Shown here: positions 52,793 through 62,008 of the stretch, in pieces
Layout: every line of letters begins with the position of its first letter
How positions within the stretch are numbered: the first letter of the stretch is position 1
Notes under the pieces: generated by a model
The model's database searches: none
Told to the model about the DNA's origin: nothing
Seen by the model: only the letters and a program-made list of their open reading frames with translations
Program-made: the position numbers and the translations under genes
Assembly (NCBI RefSeq): GCF_017745095.1
Contig: NZ_JAGHZZ010000003.1
Location: forward strand, 310,001-374,000
From: Sporocytophaga sp.
GTDB lineage: Bacteria; Bacteroidota; Bacteroidia; Cytophagales; Cytophagaceae
Direction of reading: 5' to 3'
DNA length: 64,000 nt

Positions 52793-55700
52793 TTGTTTGT
52801 TTCATTAAATCAGAAAATGATTCTCGCAGCTTACCACATTCTGTGTAAAGCAAACCGGTCAAAGCCTCAGTATTCTCAAACACTTCTTCAGTCTTTTTTA
52901 GCTGATCGTTAAGGTTCTTGATATCAAGCGCATTTAAAACATTGTATATACTATGTATAGTCAATGCAAGAGCTTTAAAAGCTATCTTATTGATATTATC
53001 AGAAAAAGTCTCAGTATATAATTCTAGTTTACCAATGTGTTTGTTCAGATGTTTGTTAAAAATATCCCGATCCTGGAAGATGGATGAAAGATAAGGAAAG
53101 GCACTGCCTTCATCATCATGGATCAATTCAGTCAGATCATCATCGAGCAACTCAGAATGTCCGATTAATTTACAAATTGCTGACACTAGCTCAGCTGCAT
53201 TTACCGGCTTGTATACTACATCATTCACTCCTGCCTCTTCAGCAAGTATATCTTTTTGTTTAAAAATATGAGCCGTAAGTACAAGAACAGGTATCTGGTT
53301 TTTAGGAAATGACAAACTCCTTCTAATGAACTTACACAAATCTGCTCCACTCATTTCAGCCATTTTCAGATCAGTAACCACGATATCATAATCATGATTC
53401 TTAATCATTTCAATAGCTTGAAAGCTGCTGACAGTCGAAGAGACTTCAGCTTCTCTTTTCTTCAGAATCTCTCCTGCCAGTTCAAGATTTAAAGGTTCAT
53501 CATCTACAAGTAAAATTCTCTTTCCTCTGAGAATGCCTGAATTAGTATTAAATGTTTTTCCTCTGCTCTTACCTGAAAGCCATTTAAGTTTTATATTAAA
53601 TGTAAAAACAGAACCTTTATTAAAAGCGCTTTGAACCTTTATATTCCCATCATATAACTTGATCAATTTTTGTACTATAGCTAATCCTAATCCACTTCCG
53701 CCATAATTTTTAGAGATATTGCTCGAGGCTTGCGTAAACTCTTGAAATATCACATCAAGCTTATCCTCTTCAATTCCGATTCCTGTATCTGACACTGAAA
53801 ATTCAAGGTAAATGAACTCTTCTGAAACTTTCACCGTGCGGACATCTACTTCTATTTTTCCTTTATGAGTAAATTTTACTGCATTGCCAATAAGGTTGAT
53901 CAGGATCTGATTCAGCTTGTTTTTATCTCCGCAGATATCATGAGGAACTGAAGGATCCATATTAAAAATAAACTCCAGTCCCTTGTTTGTAATCATGTCA
54001 TGAAACATGAGCCGCACTCCCATCATTAGTTCATGAAGATCAAAATCTTCTTCAACAAGCCTTATTTTGTCTGAACCGATACGCGCAGAATAAAGGATAT
54101 CATTAATAAGAGACTGTAAAGTACTTGTGGCTGTTTTAATTTTCCTGATATTGTCATGCAAAGGCCCGGAAGATTTGTCCAGCATAAGTAAATCAGTAAA
54201 CCCAAGAATCACATTCAAAGGAGTAAGTATTTCATGGCTCATTAAAGAAAGGAAATCTTCTTTAACTTTTAATGATTCCTCAGCCCTGTCCCTTGCTTCT
54301 TTAAGTAATGTATTCTGCTTAAAAATCTCTTCTCCCTGCTTGGTTAAAAGTAAATTGGCATCCGTGAGCTCTTTGGTTCTTGCCAGTACCTCTCCTTCCA
54401 ATGCTTCATAAAATCTCGAGTTTCGTAAAGATATGGTCAATTGTCCAGACAATATTTTTAAAAATTCAGTAGTTCTTGCTGAAAATATGTTTGCAGTGAG
54501 ATTATTCTCCAGATACAACATACCTTCCAGCTTACCTTGATCAATCAGAGGGAATACAATAATGCTTTTTGGCTGGAATTTTAAAATATACAGATCCTTA
54601 CTGAACAGCACATCGGTGCACGCATCTTTAAGAATAACAGTTTCCTTTTTTCTTGACGCAAATCCTATGATTCCATCCGGGAATAATTCATTGCGATTGA
54701 ACACTAATCCGCTGGTATCGACTTCATATTTATCCATATCACCAAATGCAACCAGCTTCAATTTTTCCGGAGTATTGATAAAAAATCCAGCTTTATGAGC
54801 CCCTCCGTGCTCCATAATAATTTTTATAAGCTTCCTGAAAAGTTTTTCCTGAACAATCTCTTCAGAAAGAACTGATGCAGATTTCAAAAGACTATGCAAA
54901 GTAAGCTTTTCATTTTCCAAAGAGAATAATTCCTTTGTGTCCTGAAACTTAGTATCTGCACTTTTGCGCAATGCACTTACTTTAGATTTTGCTCCCCACA
55001 GACTGTAAAGATCAATGGCCTTTGCAAGGAAGCTTTCATAAAAAATATAGTTTTTGGATCTGTAATAAAATTTAGCCAACAGTTCATAACCCAGCGCTTC
55101 TTCATTAAGGTATCTGTTGCTTTTAGCAAGCTCTATAGCCTTTTGATAACATCCTATCGCATCTTCAGGCCTCCCTTTTAACTTCAGAAGTTCCGCTTTT
55201 ACAAGATAATATTTATGAAGGCCATTCATCGGCGCATTATCAGCGATGGCTTTCAACTTTTTGAGGTTTGAATTCAAAGCCCCCAATAAGACTGATTTAC
55301 TGTTATAGCCAGAAATTTCCAATGCTGCGGCAATACTCAGAGAATCATAAAAATAAAAAATGAGATTGAGCGAACTCCCTATTACATTCGACAACCTCAT
55401 CTTCGCTTCATGCGCGTGTCCCCTTGATTCATTTATGTTACCAAAAAGGTAATGCAGGTACATCTTGCAGAGATGAAATTCAAAAAGTGATGTTTCAACT
55501 TTCTCCGAGTATAAAAGACTTAGCATCTCCTTCTCATTAAAAAACTCGCCTTTAAATTCGAGAGGATTTGCGTCATTGCTGATCAGATTAACAACAGTCT
55601 GAGTATATATCCCATGCTGAATGATGGGCATCTTATGTTTTATACTCTGAACTATACTAAAATTATCCAGCATTATCTTCTTCAACTCATCCAATTGAAG

Positions 55701-58700
55701 GCCGCAAAAAAAAGCATTGAAATTATATACAAAAATACAATAAGCAGAATACTCCGTATCTCCAGTTTCTAATCCTATCTCAGAACTTTCAGCTAGAGGT
55801 TGAAGAGATTCGCGTAAATGATGCTTCCAGTGCATCACAAAATTATGCATTAAAAAAACAGTCTTACATTTCAGAACATTATTTCCATGTTTCAGCAATA
55901 ATGGCCCTGCAGAATTTCCAATTTTATAACCGAAGTTGATTTTACCCAATCCACCAATGAGCAGAGAACCGAAACTTGCACATATAAACCCTGAATATTC
56001 ACAGTGCCCGTTTCTGATTATCAATTCAAATGCTTTACAGGAAAGTAGTGCATATAAGTTAGGGTCTGAATTATAAGCAGCCGCCCCTACAGAACAGATG
56101 ATTCTTATTGCAGAATATATTCTTTCATCATTCAGATGATGCTTATCTGTTAAGAGGTCCTCTCCGGAAATTTTCAGATAGGCTACCACCTTCACAAGTT
56201 CCGCAAGTACCTTTAGTTTGTTAGGCGTACCTGGTATTTTAATATCAAGCATCCCCAATACATATAAACCTATATCAATTGCTTCCCTCAACCTTGATTG
56301 GGCGATATAGGCCAGGATGCGAATTTCATATACCTTTATCTTTTTATCCTGAAATTCATAATTAGCAAGAATTTCTTCTATTGCTATCTCCATCTCTTCA
56401 AAATTCCCTGTGAGATAAGCAGCTTCTGCATATAGTGAATAAATATCTGCAGTATGAGGCGCATTGACCTTCCATTTGTCGGTAAACAAAAGTAGTGTTG
56501 CATTTCGGGAAAATTCATAAAAAGGCTGAAACGCCGCACTGGTCTTCATTTTCTTTGCAGCTTTGTAATTCTGCTGAGAGAGAAAAAATTTTTCATCTTC
56601 ATCAAATACAAGTTGCATTGAAAAGTTATAGTGGTATACCAAATCCAATAGATGACTTTCCAGCTCTTCAGAGTTCATTCTTGCTTTGAAGCTTCTGGCA
56701 ATCTGCAGATGCATTTTCTGAGGATCTGTTATCAATGCATTGGCAGCTTGTTGAATGCCATCATGGGAAAAGCGGTAATCATTGCCTGATTTGATAAGCA
56801 GGTTTTCTTCAAAAGCCATATCCAGCTTGCTTTTTATCCTTTCGAGGGACATCGGCAGGATAATCTGTAATATGCGAGGATTAAATTTACTTCCAAGGCA
56901 GGATGCTATCTGTAACAACCGGCTTGTATCATCCGGCAATCCTTTTAATTTTGATTCTATAAATTTTACTGCATTGTCAGAAATTTTGATAGACTTAATT
57001 TCGTCCAGATCCCAAACCCACTTTTTATCAAAGCATAATAACTTCTGTTTAACAATGGACCTTAAAAATTCACTTGCAAAAAAAGGATTACCTGAAGTCT
57101 TTGCATATACTACCTGAGCAAGGCTGGCAACTTCTGTAACGGGAAGGTTTAAAGTCGTAGCCACATATTCTTCAATCGCAGTATTGCTTAAATCTGCAAT
57201 GGGGATCAAGTGGTACTCCTCATTAATTTCACTCAGTTTAAAAAGTAAATTGTTTCTTACCTCTCTTGGCTCTTCTTCACGGACTGCCCCAATGAATATT
57301 ATATTATTGATATCCTTTTCACTCAACACTTCCATCAAAAGATCAAAAGAAGATTTATCCAGCCATTGAAGGTCGTCAAAGAAAACAATCACTTTTGTCA
57401 CATCAGCAGAAATAATTTTGAAGAATTTTCTCATTGTATAAGAAAATCTTTTTCCGCTTTCTGCCATTGGCAATGTTGTCACCTCTTGTTGTTTGCCTAT
57501 AATCAATTCAAGTTCGGGAACAAGATCTGTAAGAACCTTGCCCGAACTTCCAATCTGGTCCCTGATTTTTGAACCATAACTTTTTATGACTGATTCATTT
57601 TCCCTAAGGACTGCATTAACAAAATCTGTGATAATCTGAATGAAAACAGAGTATGGATAATTCTGATCAAACTGGTTGGATTTAGCCTGGAGAAAAAATC
57701 CAGATTGAATATGTCGTTCATGAATATGCTTGATAAGACTGCTCTTCCCACTCCCTGACATACCTGAGACCAGGCATATTACTTTCTCTCCATTACTTGC
57801 CTGTTCCAGTAGATTCTTAATTTTATTGATCTCTGTTTCACGGCCAAACAATTGATCTGGCAACTTGAGTACTACATCATGGCTTCCAATTAAAAAAGAT
57901 TCTATAAATCCGTTTTTCAATTCATTATGACATCTTTCAAGATCATATCGTAGCCCAATAGCAGTTTGATATCTACTTTCCTGATCTTTACTTAAAAGCT
58001 TTTGGACGATCTGTGACAAGGATTCAGGAGTACCATTAACCAATTCATTTAGAGGAACAGGCCTTTTGGCAAGATGAAAATGTATCATCTGATATGGATC
58101 TTCCGAATAAAAAGGACTCACCCCGCTGAACAACTCATAAAACATTACTCCCAGAGAATATAAATCACTTCTGTAATCAGCCAGTTTACCTACTTTACCT
58201 GTAAGTTCTGGCGAAATATAACTCAGGAAAGTGGAGTCATTTATTCTACTATTGTGCTGATTCTGCTCACTATAAAAAGTGGCATTTGAAAAATCAAAGA
58301 TCCTTGCTTCTTCAAAATCAGCAGACAATAATATATTATATGGTGCAAAATGATTGTGTATGATTTTATTGTCGTGAATTTTCTCAAGGAGCTTTGAGAG
58401 GCTAATGCATATTTTAATCTTTTCAGCAATATTGGTAGAGGCAAATAAATTCTGAAGTAGCAAAGTTAGTCCATTAAAGTACTCCAATACTAAAAGTACT
58501 TGGCCATCAGCCTCATCTATAGTTGGTAATGAAGATTGAGAACCGTCTACCAGAGAAAAAAAATCCAGTTCTTTACTTCTTTCCTTTGGGGCCAAAGCAT
58601 TTCGTTGTAACAAAACACGTTTGTTATCTTTAATTCTGCATGCTTCCCAAAGAGAGAAATTAAAGGAAGCATGAATAAGTTTTATGTCCTTATAGCCCAA

Positions 58701-58709
58701 AATATCCAT
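52782..58709 (-). CDS. Giant kinase-AAA-TPR-GAF-hybrid histidine kinase sensor
   Basis: 1975 aa. Seen in order: protein-kinase-like domain (1-270) with HNHFAPYNILL (118-128) where HRD is expected, DFS (139-141) and SPEL (166-169); AAA/ATPase with Walker A GMSGSGKSS (316-324) and Walker B VFFDDLQW (442-449); a long helical, TPR-like region (700-1260); GAF (about 1280-1430); coiled coil; HisKA with H1492 (MSHEILTPLNV); HATPase with DTGIGI (1641-1646) and GSGLGL (1671-1676); receiver with D1780 and K1834; and an Hpt-like tail with H1919. The kinase part lacks the catalytic Asp (H120) and the usual Lys (VLLQ), so it is probably a pseudokinase. Known: the same domain order occurs in trifunctional Ser/Thr kinase-ATPase-HK proteins. 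It is the first gene of the operon. Confidence 0.9.
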   Translation of the reverse strand: MDILGYKDIKLIHASFNFSLWEACRIKDNKRVLLQRNALAPKERSKELDFFSLVDGSQSSLPTIDEADGQVLLVLEYFNGLTLLLQNLFASTNIAEKIKICISLSKLLEKIHDNKIIHNHFAPYNILLSADFEEARIFDFSNATFYSEQNQHNSRINDSTFLSYISPELTGKVGKLADYRSDLYSLGVMFYELFSGVSPFYSEDPYQMIHFHLAKRPVPLNELVNGTPESLSQIVQKLLSKDQESRYQTAIGLRYDLERCHNELKNGFIESFLIGSHDVVLKLPDQLFGRETEINKIKNLLEQASNGEKVICLVSGMSGSGKSSLIKHIHERHIQSGFFLQAKSNQFDQNYPYSVFIQIITDFVNAVLRENESVIKSYGSKIRDQIGSSGKVLTDLVPELELIIGKQQEVTTLPMAESGKRFSYTMRKFFKIISADVTKVIVFFDDLQWLDKSSFDLLMEVLSEKDINNIIFIGAVREEEPREVRNNLLFKLSEINEEYHLIPIADLSNTAIEEYVATTLNLPVTEVASLAQVVYAKTSGNPFFASEFLRSIVKQKLLCFDKKWVWDLDEIKSIKISDNAVKFIESKLKGLPDDTSRLLQIASCLGSKFNPRILQIILPMSLERIKSKLDMAFEENLLIKSGNDYRFSHDGIQQAANALITDPQKMHLQIARSFKARMNSEELESHLLDLVYHYNFSMQLVFDEDEKFFLSQQNYKAAKKMKTSAAFQPFYEFSRNATLLLFTDKWKVNAPHTADIYSLYAEAAYLTGNFEEMEIAIEEILANYEFQDKKIKVYEIRILAYIAQSRLREAIDIGLYVLGMLDIKIPGTPNKLKVLAELVKVVAYLKISGEDLLTDKHHLNDERIYSAIRIICSVGAAAYNSDPNLYALLSCKAFELIIRNGHCEYSGFICASFGSLLIGGLGKINFGYKIGNSAGPLLLKHGNNVLKCKTVFLMHNFVMHWKHHLRESLQPLAESSEIGLETGDTEYSAYCIFVYNFNAFFCGLQLDELKKIMLDNFSIVQSIKHKMPIIQHGIYTQTVVNLISNDANPLEFKGEFFNEKEMLSLLYSEKVETSLFEFHLCKMYLHYLFGNINESRGHAHEAKMRLSNVIGSSLNLIFYFYDSLSIAAALEISGYNSKSVLLGALNSNLKKLKAIADNAPMNGLHKYYLVKAELLKLKGRPEDAIGCYQKAIELAKSNRYLNEEALGYELLAKFYYRSKNYIFYESFLAKAIDLYSLWGAKSKVSALRKSADTKFQDTKELFSLENEKLTLHSLLKSASVLSEEIVQEKLFRKLIKIIMEHGGAHKAGFFINTPEKLKLVAFGDMDKYEVDTSGLVFNRNELFPDGIIGFASRKKETVILKDACTDVLFSKDLYILKFQPKSIIVFPLIDQGKLEGMLYLENNLTANIFSARTTEFLKILSGQLTISLRNSRFYEALEGEVLARTKELTDANLLLTKQGEEIFKQNTLLKEARDRAEESLKVKEDFLSLMSHEILTPLNVILGFTDLLMLDKSSGPLHDNIRKIKTATSTLQSLINDILYSARIGSDKIRLVEEDFDLHELMMGVRLMFHDMITNKGLEFIFNMDPSVPHDICGDKNKLNQILINLIGNAVKFTHKGKIEVDVRTVKVSEEFIYLEFSVSDTGIGIEEDKLDVIFQEFTQASSNISKNYGGSGLGLAIVQKLIKLYDGNIKVQSAFNKGSVFTFNIKLKWLSGKSRGKTFNTNSGILRGKRILLVDDEPLNLELAGEILKKREAEVSSTVSSFQAIEMIKNHDYDIVVTDLKMAEMSGADLCKFIRRSLSFPKNQIPVLVLTAHIFKQKDILAEEAGVNDVVYKPVNAAELVSAICKLIGHSELLDDDLTELIHDDEGSAFPYLSSIFQDRDIFNKHLNKHIGKLELYTETFSDNINKIAFKALALTIHSIYNVLNALDIKNLNDQLKKTEEVFENTEALTGLLYTECGKLRESFSDLMKQTNEN

Positions 58710-59504
58710 AGATTTTTTTCAGATAGAAAATATTAATACCGAAAATAAGCTGGTTTATACAATACAAAGCATTATATGAAACCAACTTTTCTCGTCCCCC
58801 TGAATATTTTATTAGAATACACTAAGAATTTTATTCAAGTAATACCAGTTATACGTCTCCCCTTCATATAACTGGATATACTTTTGAACAAAAAGTAAAA
58901 TCGGATATTGAAGTACTTCAAAGATTAAACAAGGAATTCTTATGCAATCAAAATTTTTGTACGCAGTGGCACATAAAATCTGACATTAATTTCCCGCTTT
59001 TAAGTGAGATTTCAAAGATATATTTACGATTTTTAAGAATCAATACACCTAAAAATCAGACAATTACCAGGTAATAAACTATAATATCCAGTTATCTCCC
59101 ATACTGAACCAGATAATAAATCTGGGTTGAATCCGAATAAAAAAATGCAGGTAATATTATTATCAAACTTATATTATAAATGTATTTAGAATATAAAAAC
59201 GGAAAATAACAATGCTCACCAAAGTGGTACCTATAACCCCAAAAAAAACAATAATTCCTTTTGCCTTAAGTATTAAACCCTTATCTTTCCAATGTCAGTA
59301 TTCAATCGCATGTGCGGTATCGGGTTTGGTCCGAAAAGAGAATACACCATCTTTATAAAGTTGAATAATGAGTCTCTCGTATGTTAACTGTAGTTATTAG
59401 AAGGAGCACTTCTGTTTATCACTGGCCGAGCCTGGCTCGTTTGGGGTTCTCAGAGTTTCTTTGAAAGGCGAAAGTGAGTTATAGAACATATTTCTCCCTA
59501 AAAG
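58710..59504. other. 795-bp divergent gap, no gene
   Basis: Mostly AT-rich, with no ORF worth calling. The right part (59271-59500) is less AT-rich and contains the odd palindrome CGAGCC-T-GGCTCG (59427-59439) within GGCCGAGCCTGGCTCGTTTGG. This could be a structured leader before 59505, but no known riboswitch is recognised. Promoters of the giant sensor and of the SelU-like gene must lie here. Confidence 0.4.
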
Positions 59505-60149
59505 ATGTCTTTTTTTTCATTTAATATGATTGTTCTGGCTGGACTGACCGGTACAGGCAAAACCCTTTTATTAGAACGTTTTGCACAATACAATTATCCA
59601 ATAATTCATCTTGAAAAGCTTGCAGGTCACAAAGGATCTGTTTTTGGTGATCTAGGTATCGACTCACTTCCGCCTGATCAAAAAACCTTTAATGCTTCCC
59701 TTGAACTAGTTTATCAACAATACAATGCCTCTCCTATAGTTTTTACTGAACATGAAGCTCCTGCTATCGGCAAACGGCGAATTCCTGAATGGTTCTACAA
59801 TCTGATAGAAAATGGATTTATCATTTACATCGATCTGCCTAAAAGTGAACGAATAAAACTATTAAAAAAAGAATATGGCCATTATGACCCATATCTTGTT
59901 AGCAAAGCGGTTGATAAATTAAGCGACAGAATTCCTGCAGTAATAGTAACCAAGTTAAAAGAATATTTATTCCATAATGATTTTGACCAGTTTACTGATT
60001 GCATTTTGAATTATTACGATCAATCTAATCATTATGTGACTATCCGGAATAAAGCTAAAATTTTGCTTGAGTTCCCTGAATTTAATCCTGAAGAAATAAC
60101 AAGCAAAATTTTAAATATGCTTAAACAATTCAACTTTCCTGTTCTTTAG
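59505..60149 (+). CDS. Stand-alone MnmH/SelU-like P-loop protein
   Basis: 214 aa. Seen: P-loop GLTGTGKT (13-20), IIHLEKLAGHKGSVFGDLG (the LExLAxHKGSxFG motif of tRNA 2-selenouridine synthase), LPPDQKTFNASLE, and TEHEAPAIGKRRIPEWFYN. These match the C-terminal P-loop half of MnmH/SelU. The N-terminal rhodanese half with its catalytic Cys is absent. Start 59505 is the track ATG; ATG 59526 (MIVLAGLTG) is an alternative. It is convergent with the next gene, with a 20-bp overlap. Full MnmH makes 2-selenouridine and geranylated tRNA; whether the lone half works is open. Confidence 0.82.
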   Translation: MSFFSFNMIVLAGLTGTGKTLLLERFAQYNYPIIHLEKLAGHKGSVFGDLGIDSLPPDQKTFNASLELVYQQYNASPIVFTEHEAPAIGKRRIPEWFYNLIENGFIIYIDLPKSERIKLLKKEYGHYDPYLVSKAVDKLSDRIPAVIVTKLKEYLFHNDFDQFTDCILNYYDQSNHYVTIRNKAKILLEFPEFNPEEITSKILNMLKQFNFPVL

Positions 60150-62004
60150 GAACAGCGGTCACAGTATCGTATTGAAGACCACTTGAACCTTCTCCTCTGC
60201 CAACTTGCTTTCTATAACCATACCAATTAATTACAGATCCATTGTACCACCTGGTTCTCTGGAAAGTAGCCTTTAACTTAACTCCTGCTCTCGGAACTTC
60301 TTCTTCATGTATAAAATAGGGGGTTACCTGAACATCATCTAAACCTATTCCCTCTCGCATTAATTGAGTTCTGGGTCTTATATGCGTATATTCTCCTTTA
60401 AATAGTCGTGGCATAGATGCCCGCTGTAATTGAATTTCGCGGTTGCTGCCAGACTTGTGAACAGGCAAAAAAGGTATCCAGTTTTCAGGCACCGAATTCG
60501 CAAGCATATAATTAAACATAGTACCCTGCACTTGGTCAACAACTTGAGGTGCTCCTCTGAATTTATTAAGTTCCTCCGAAAAGATATTCGCAAAACGATG
60601 TCCGTCCAAACTACTTCCAAGGCTATCTGGGATTTTGGATTCTATTGCCCACACCGTATTGGTCATTTCATCTCTCAATAAATGTACTTCTTCTATCGGT
60701 TCGCTTTCCATGTTTTTAACAACTACAGGTGGTATAAATAATCGAGTATCAGCGGGCACTTTTCTATCTCCTTCATTACTTATAGTGCTTAAATTATACA
60801 TACCCCAACCTGACCAGTCATCCGTTTCCCCCTGAATTGCCGATGTTACAAAAGTTTGTTCTCCAAAAACATCTGTTACAACTATACCCTTTACATCACA
60901 AATGCGGCCAACAGGAACCCGATACGGTACGAGGAGCCAGTCATTATTATAAAGCAAAGCATATTCGGTAAATATAAGTTTTGCAATATCTGTTGTTTGA
61001 GCGTTAATATTACCAAAGTCCACTTTACCATTTTCAAACTGCCACCACCTTGAATTAGGTGCTCCTGAAAATTTAGCCTCTGTTGGAATTATACTAATAA
61101 CTTCTTTTCTGTATTTCATTAACTCTTCTGAAGTAGCATTGCCTGAAATGCCTGGCACACCTTCTGATTTGTTAACATCAAAATTATACCAGTCCAGATC
61201 TCCGGAATAATATTCCGTAGCTCTGACCACAGTATTGGTACCATCTTCAGATGGCACCGCACAATCAAAACTATATTCAAGTTGATTAGGAACCCATGAG
61301 CTGGAAACATTAACATTATAATTTTTTGGTATCCAATTAATATAATCACTAATTGCCTTATTTAGTAACGAGAGATGCGAAGGATTATCTTCAAGTAAAA
61401 GAGTAATTGTACCATTAAGATCACTGACAAACGCTTTATATAGTGAAATTCCATCAAAGTATCTGTTTGCTGAAGCATTTACAAGAGAGTAATAATTTGA
61501 ATTGCAAAAAGCCTCAGTTTTATCAAATATTTGTTTATTGGAATCCCCATCCAATATTGATTGAACGGGTTCAATAGGACACATTTTCTTTAACTTGCTT
61601 TTGTAGACCTTTCTACTGAAATCAACTACTCCCCATTGAGAGGCAAGCTTTTCAAGGATATTCAGAAAGATCATACCTGATTCTAGTCTGGATTTAAAAT
61701 CAATTTTTTTAGGTATACTCTCTATTCGTTCCTCCAAGGGGGTAAAATCAGAGTAAGCTTCTACACTACCATCAGCAGTTTTCAATTTACTAACAGATGT
61801 AGTATGCATTAATATTTTGGAGAAAATAGCCGATCCGGTGTCTTCACCCTGAAACTCTCCAAATTGCCATTGTCTGGTTAACATCCACAATGGATCAAAC
61901 ACTCCACATTCCAGTACATTATCAAACTCAGATGTTCTGGGTCTTGGTTCCAGACGGTTCCATGCCCTGAATGGTTCACATGAAACAGTATCTACTCTTG
62001 CCAT
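60130..62004 (-). CDS. Large hypothetical protein (DPLWMLxRQWQFGEF family)
   Basis: 624 aa. No family name recognised. Seen: an N-terminal block WNRLEPRPRTSEFDNVLECG then FDPLWMLTRQWQFGEFQGED, which I have the impression is conserved in other bacteria; a middle alpha/beta region with WVPNQLEYSFDC and WYNFDVNKSEGVPG; a region RWWQFENGKVDFGN; YALLYNNDWLLVPYRVPVGRICDVKGIVVTDVFGEQ; and a basic C-terminus. There is no signal peptide or membrane helix. It lies 4 bp after the next gene (62009), so the two probably form one unit. Function unknown. Confidence 0.72.
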   Translation of the reverse strand: MARVDTVSCEPFRAWNRLEPRPRTSEFDNVLECGVFDPLWMLTRQWQFGEFQGEDTGSAIFSKILMHTTSVSKLKTADGSVEAYSDFTPLEERIESIPKKIDFKSRLESGMIFLNILEKLASQWGVVDFSRKVYKSKLKKMCPIEPVQSILDGDSNKQIFDKTEAFCNSNYYSLVNASANRYFDGISLYKAFVSDLNGTITLLLEDNPSHLSLLNKAISDYINWIPKNYNVNVSSSWVPNQLEYSFDCAVPSEDGTNTVVRATEYYSGDLDWYNFDVNKSEGVPGISGNATSEELMKYRKEVISIIPTEAKFSGAPNSRWWQFENGKVDFGNINAQTTDIAKLIFTEYALLYNNDWLLVPYRVPVGRICDVKGIVVTDVFGEQTFVTSAIQGETDDWSGWGMYNLSTISNEGDRKVPADTRLFIPPVVVKNMESEPIEEVHLLRDEMTNTVWAIESKIPDSLGSSLDGHRFANIFSEELNKFRGAPQVVDQVQGTMFNYMLANSVPENWIPFLPVHKSGSNREIQLQRASMPRLFKGEYTHIRPRTQLMREGIGLDDVQVTPYFIHEEEVPRAGVKLKATFQRTRWYNGSVINWYGYRKQVGRGEGSSGLQYDTVTAVPKEQES

Positions 62005-62008
62005 CTGT

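Noticed and set aside
59271-59504. Less AT-rich stretch before the SelU-like gene taken as a riboswitch.
   Set aside because: Only one 13-bp palindrome with a single-base centre is visible; no known riboswitch motif is recognised, so it is left as an unexplained spacer.
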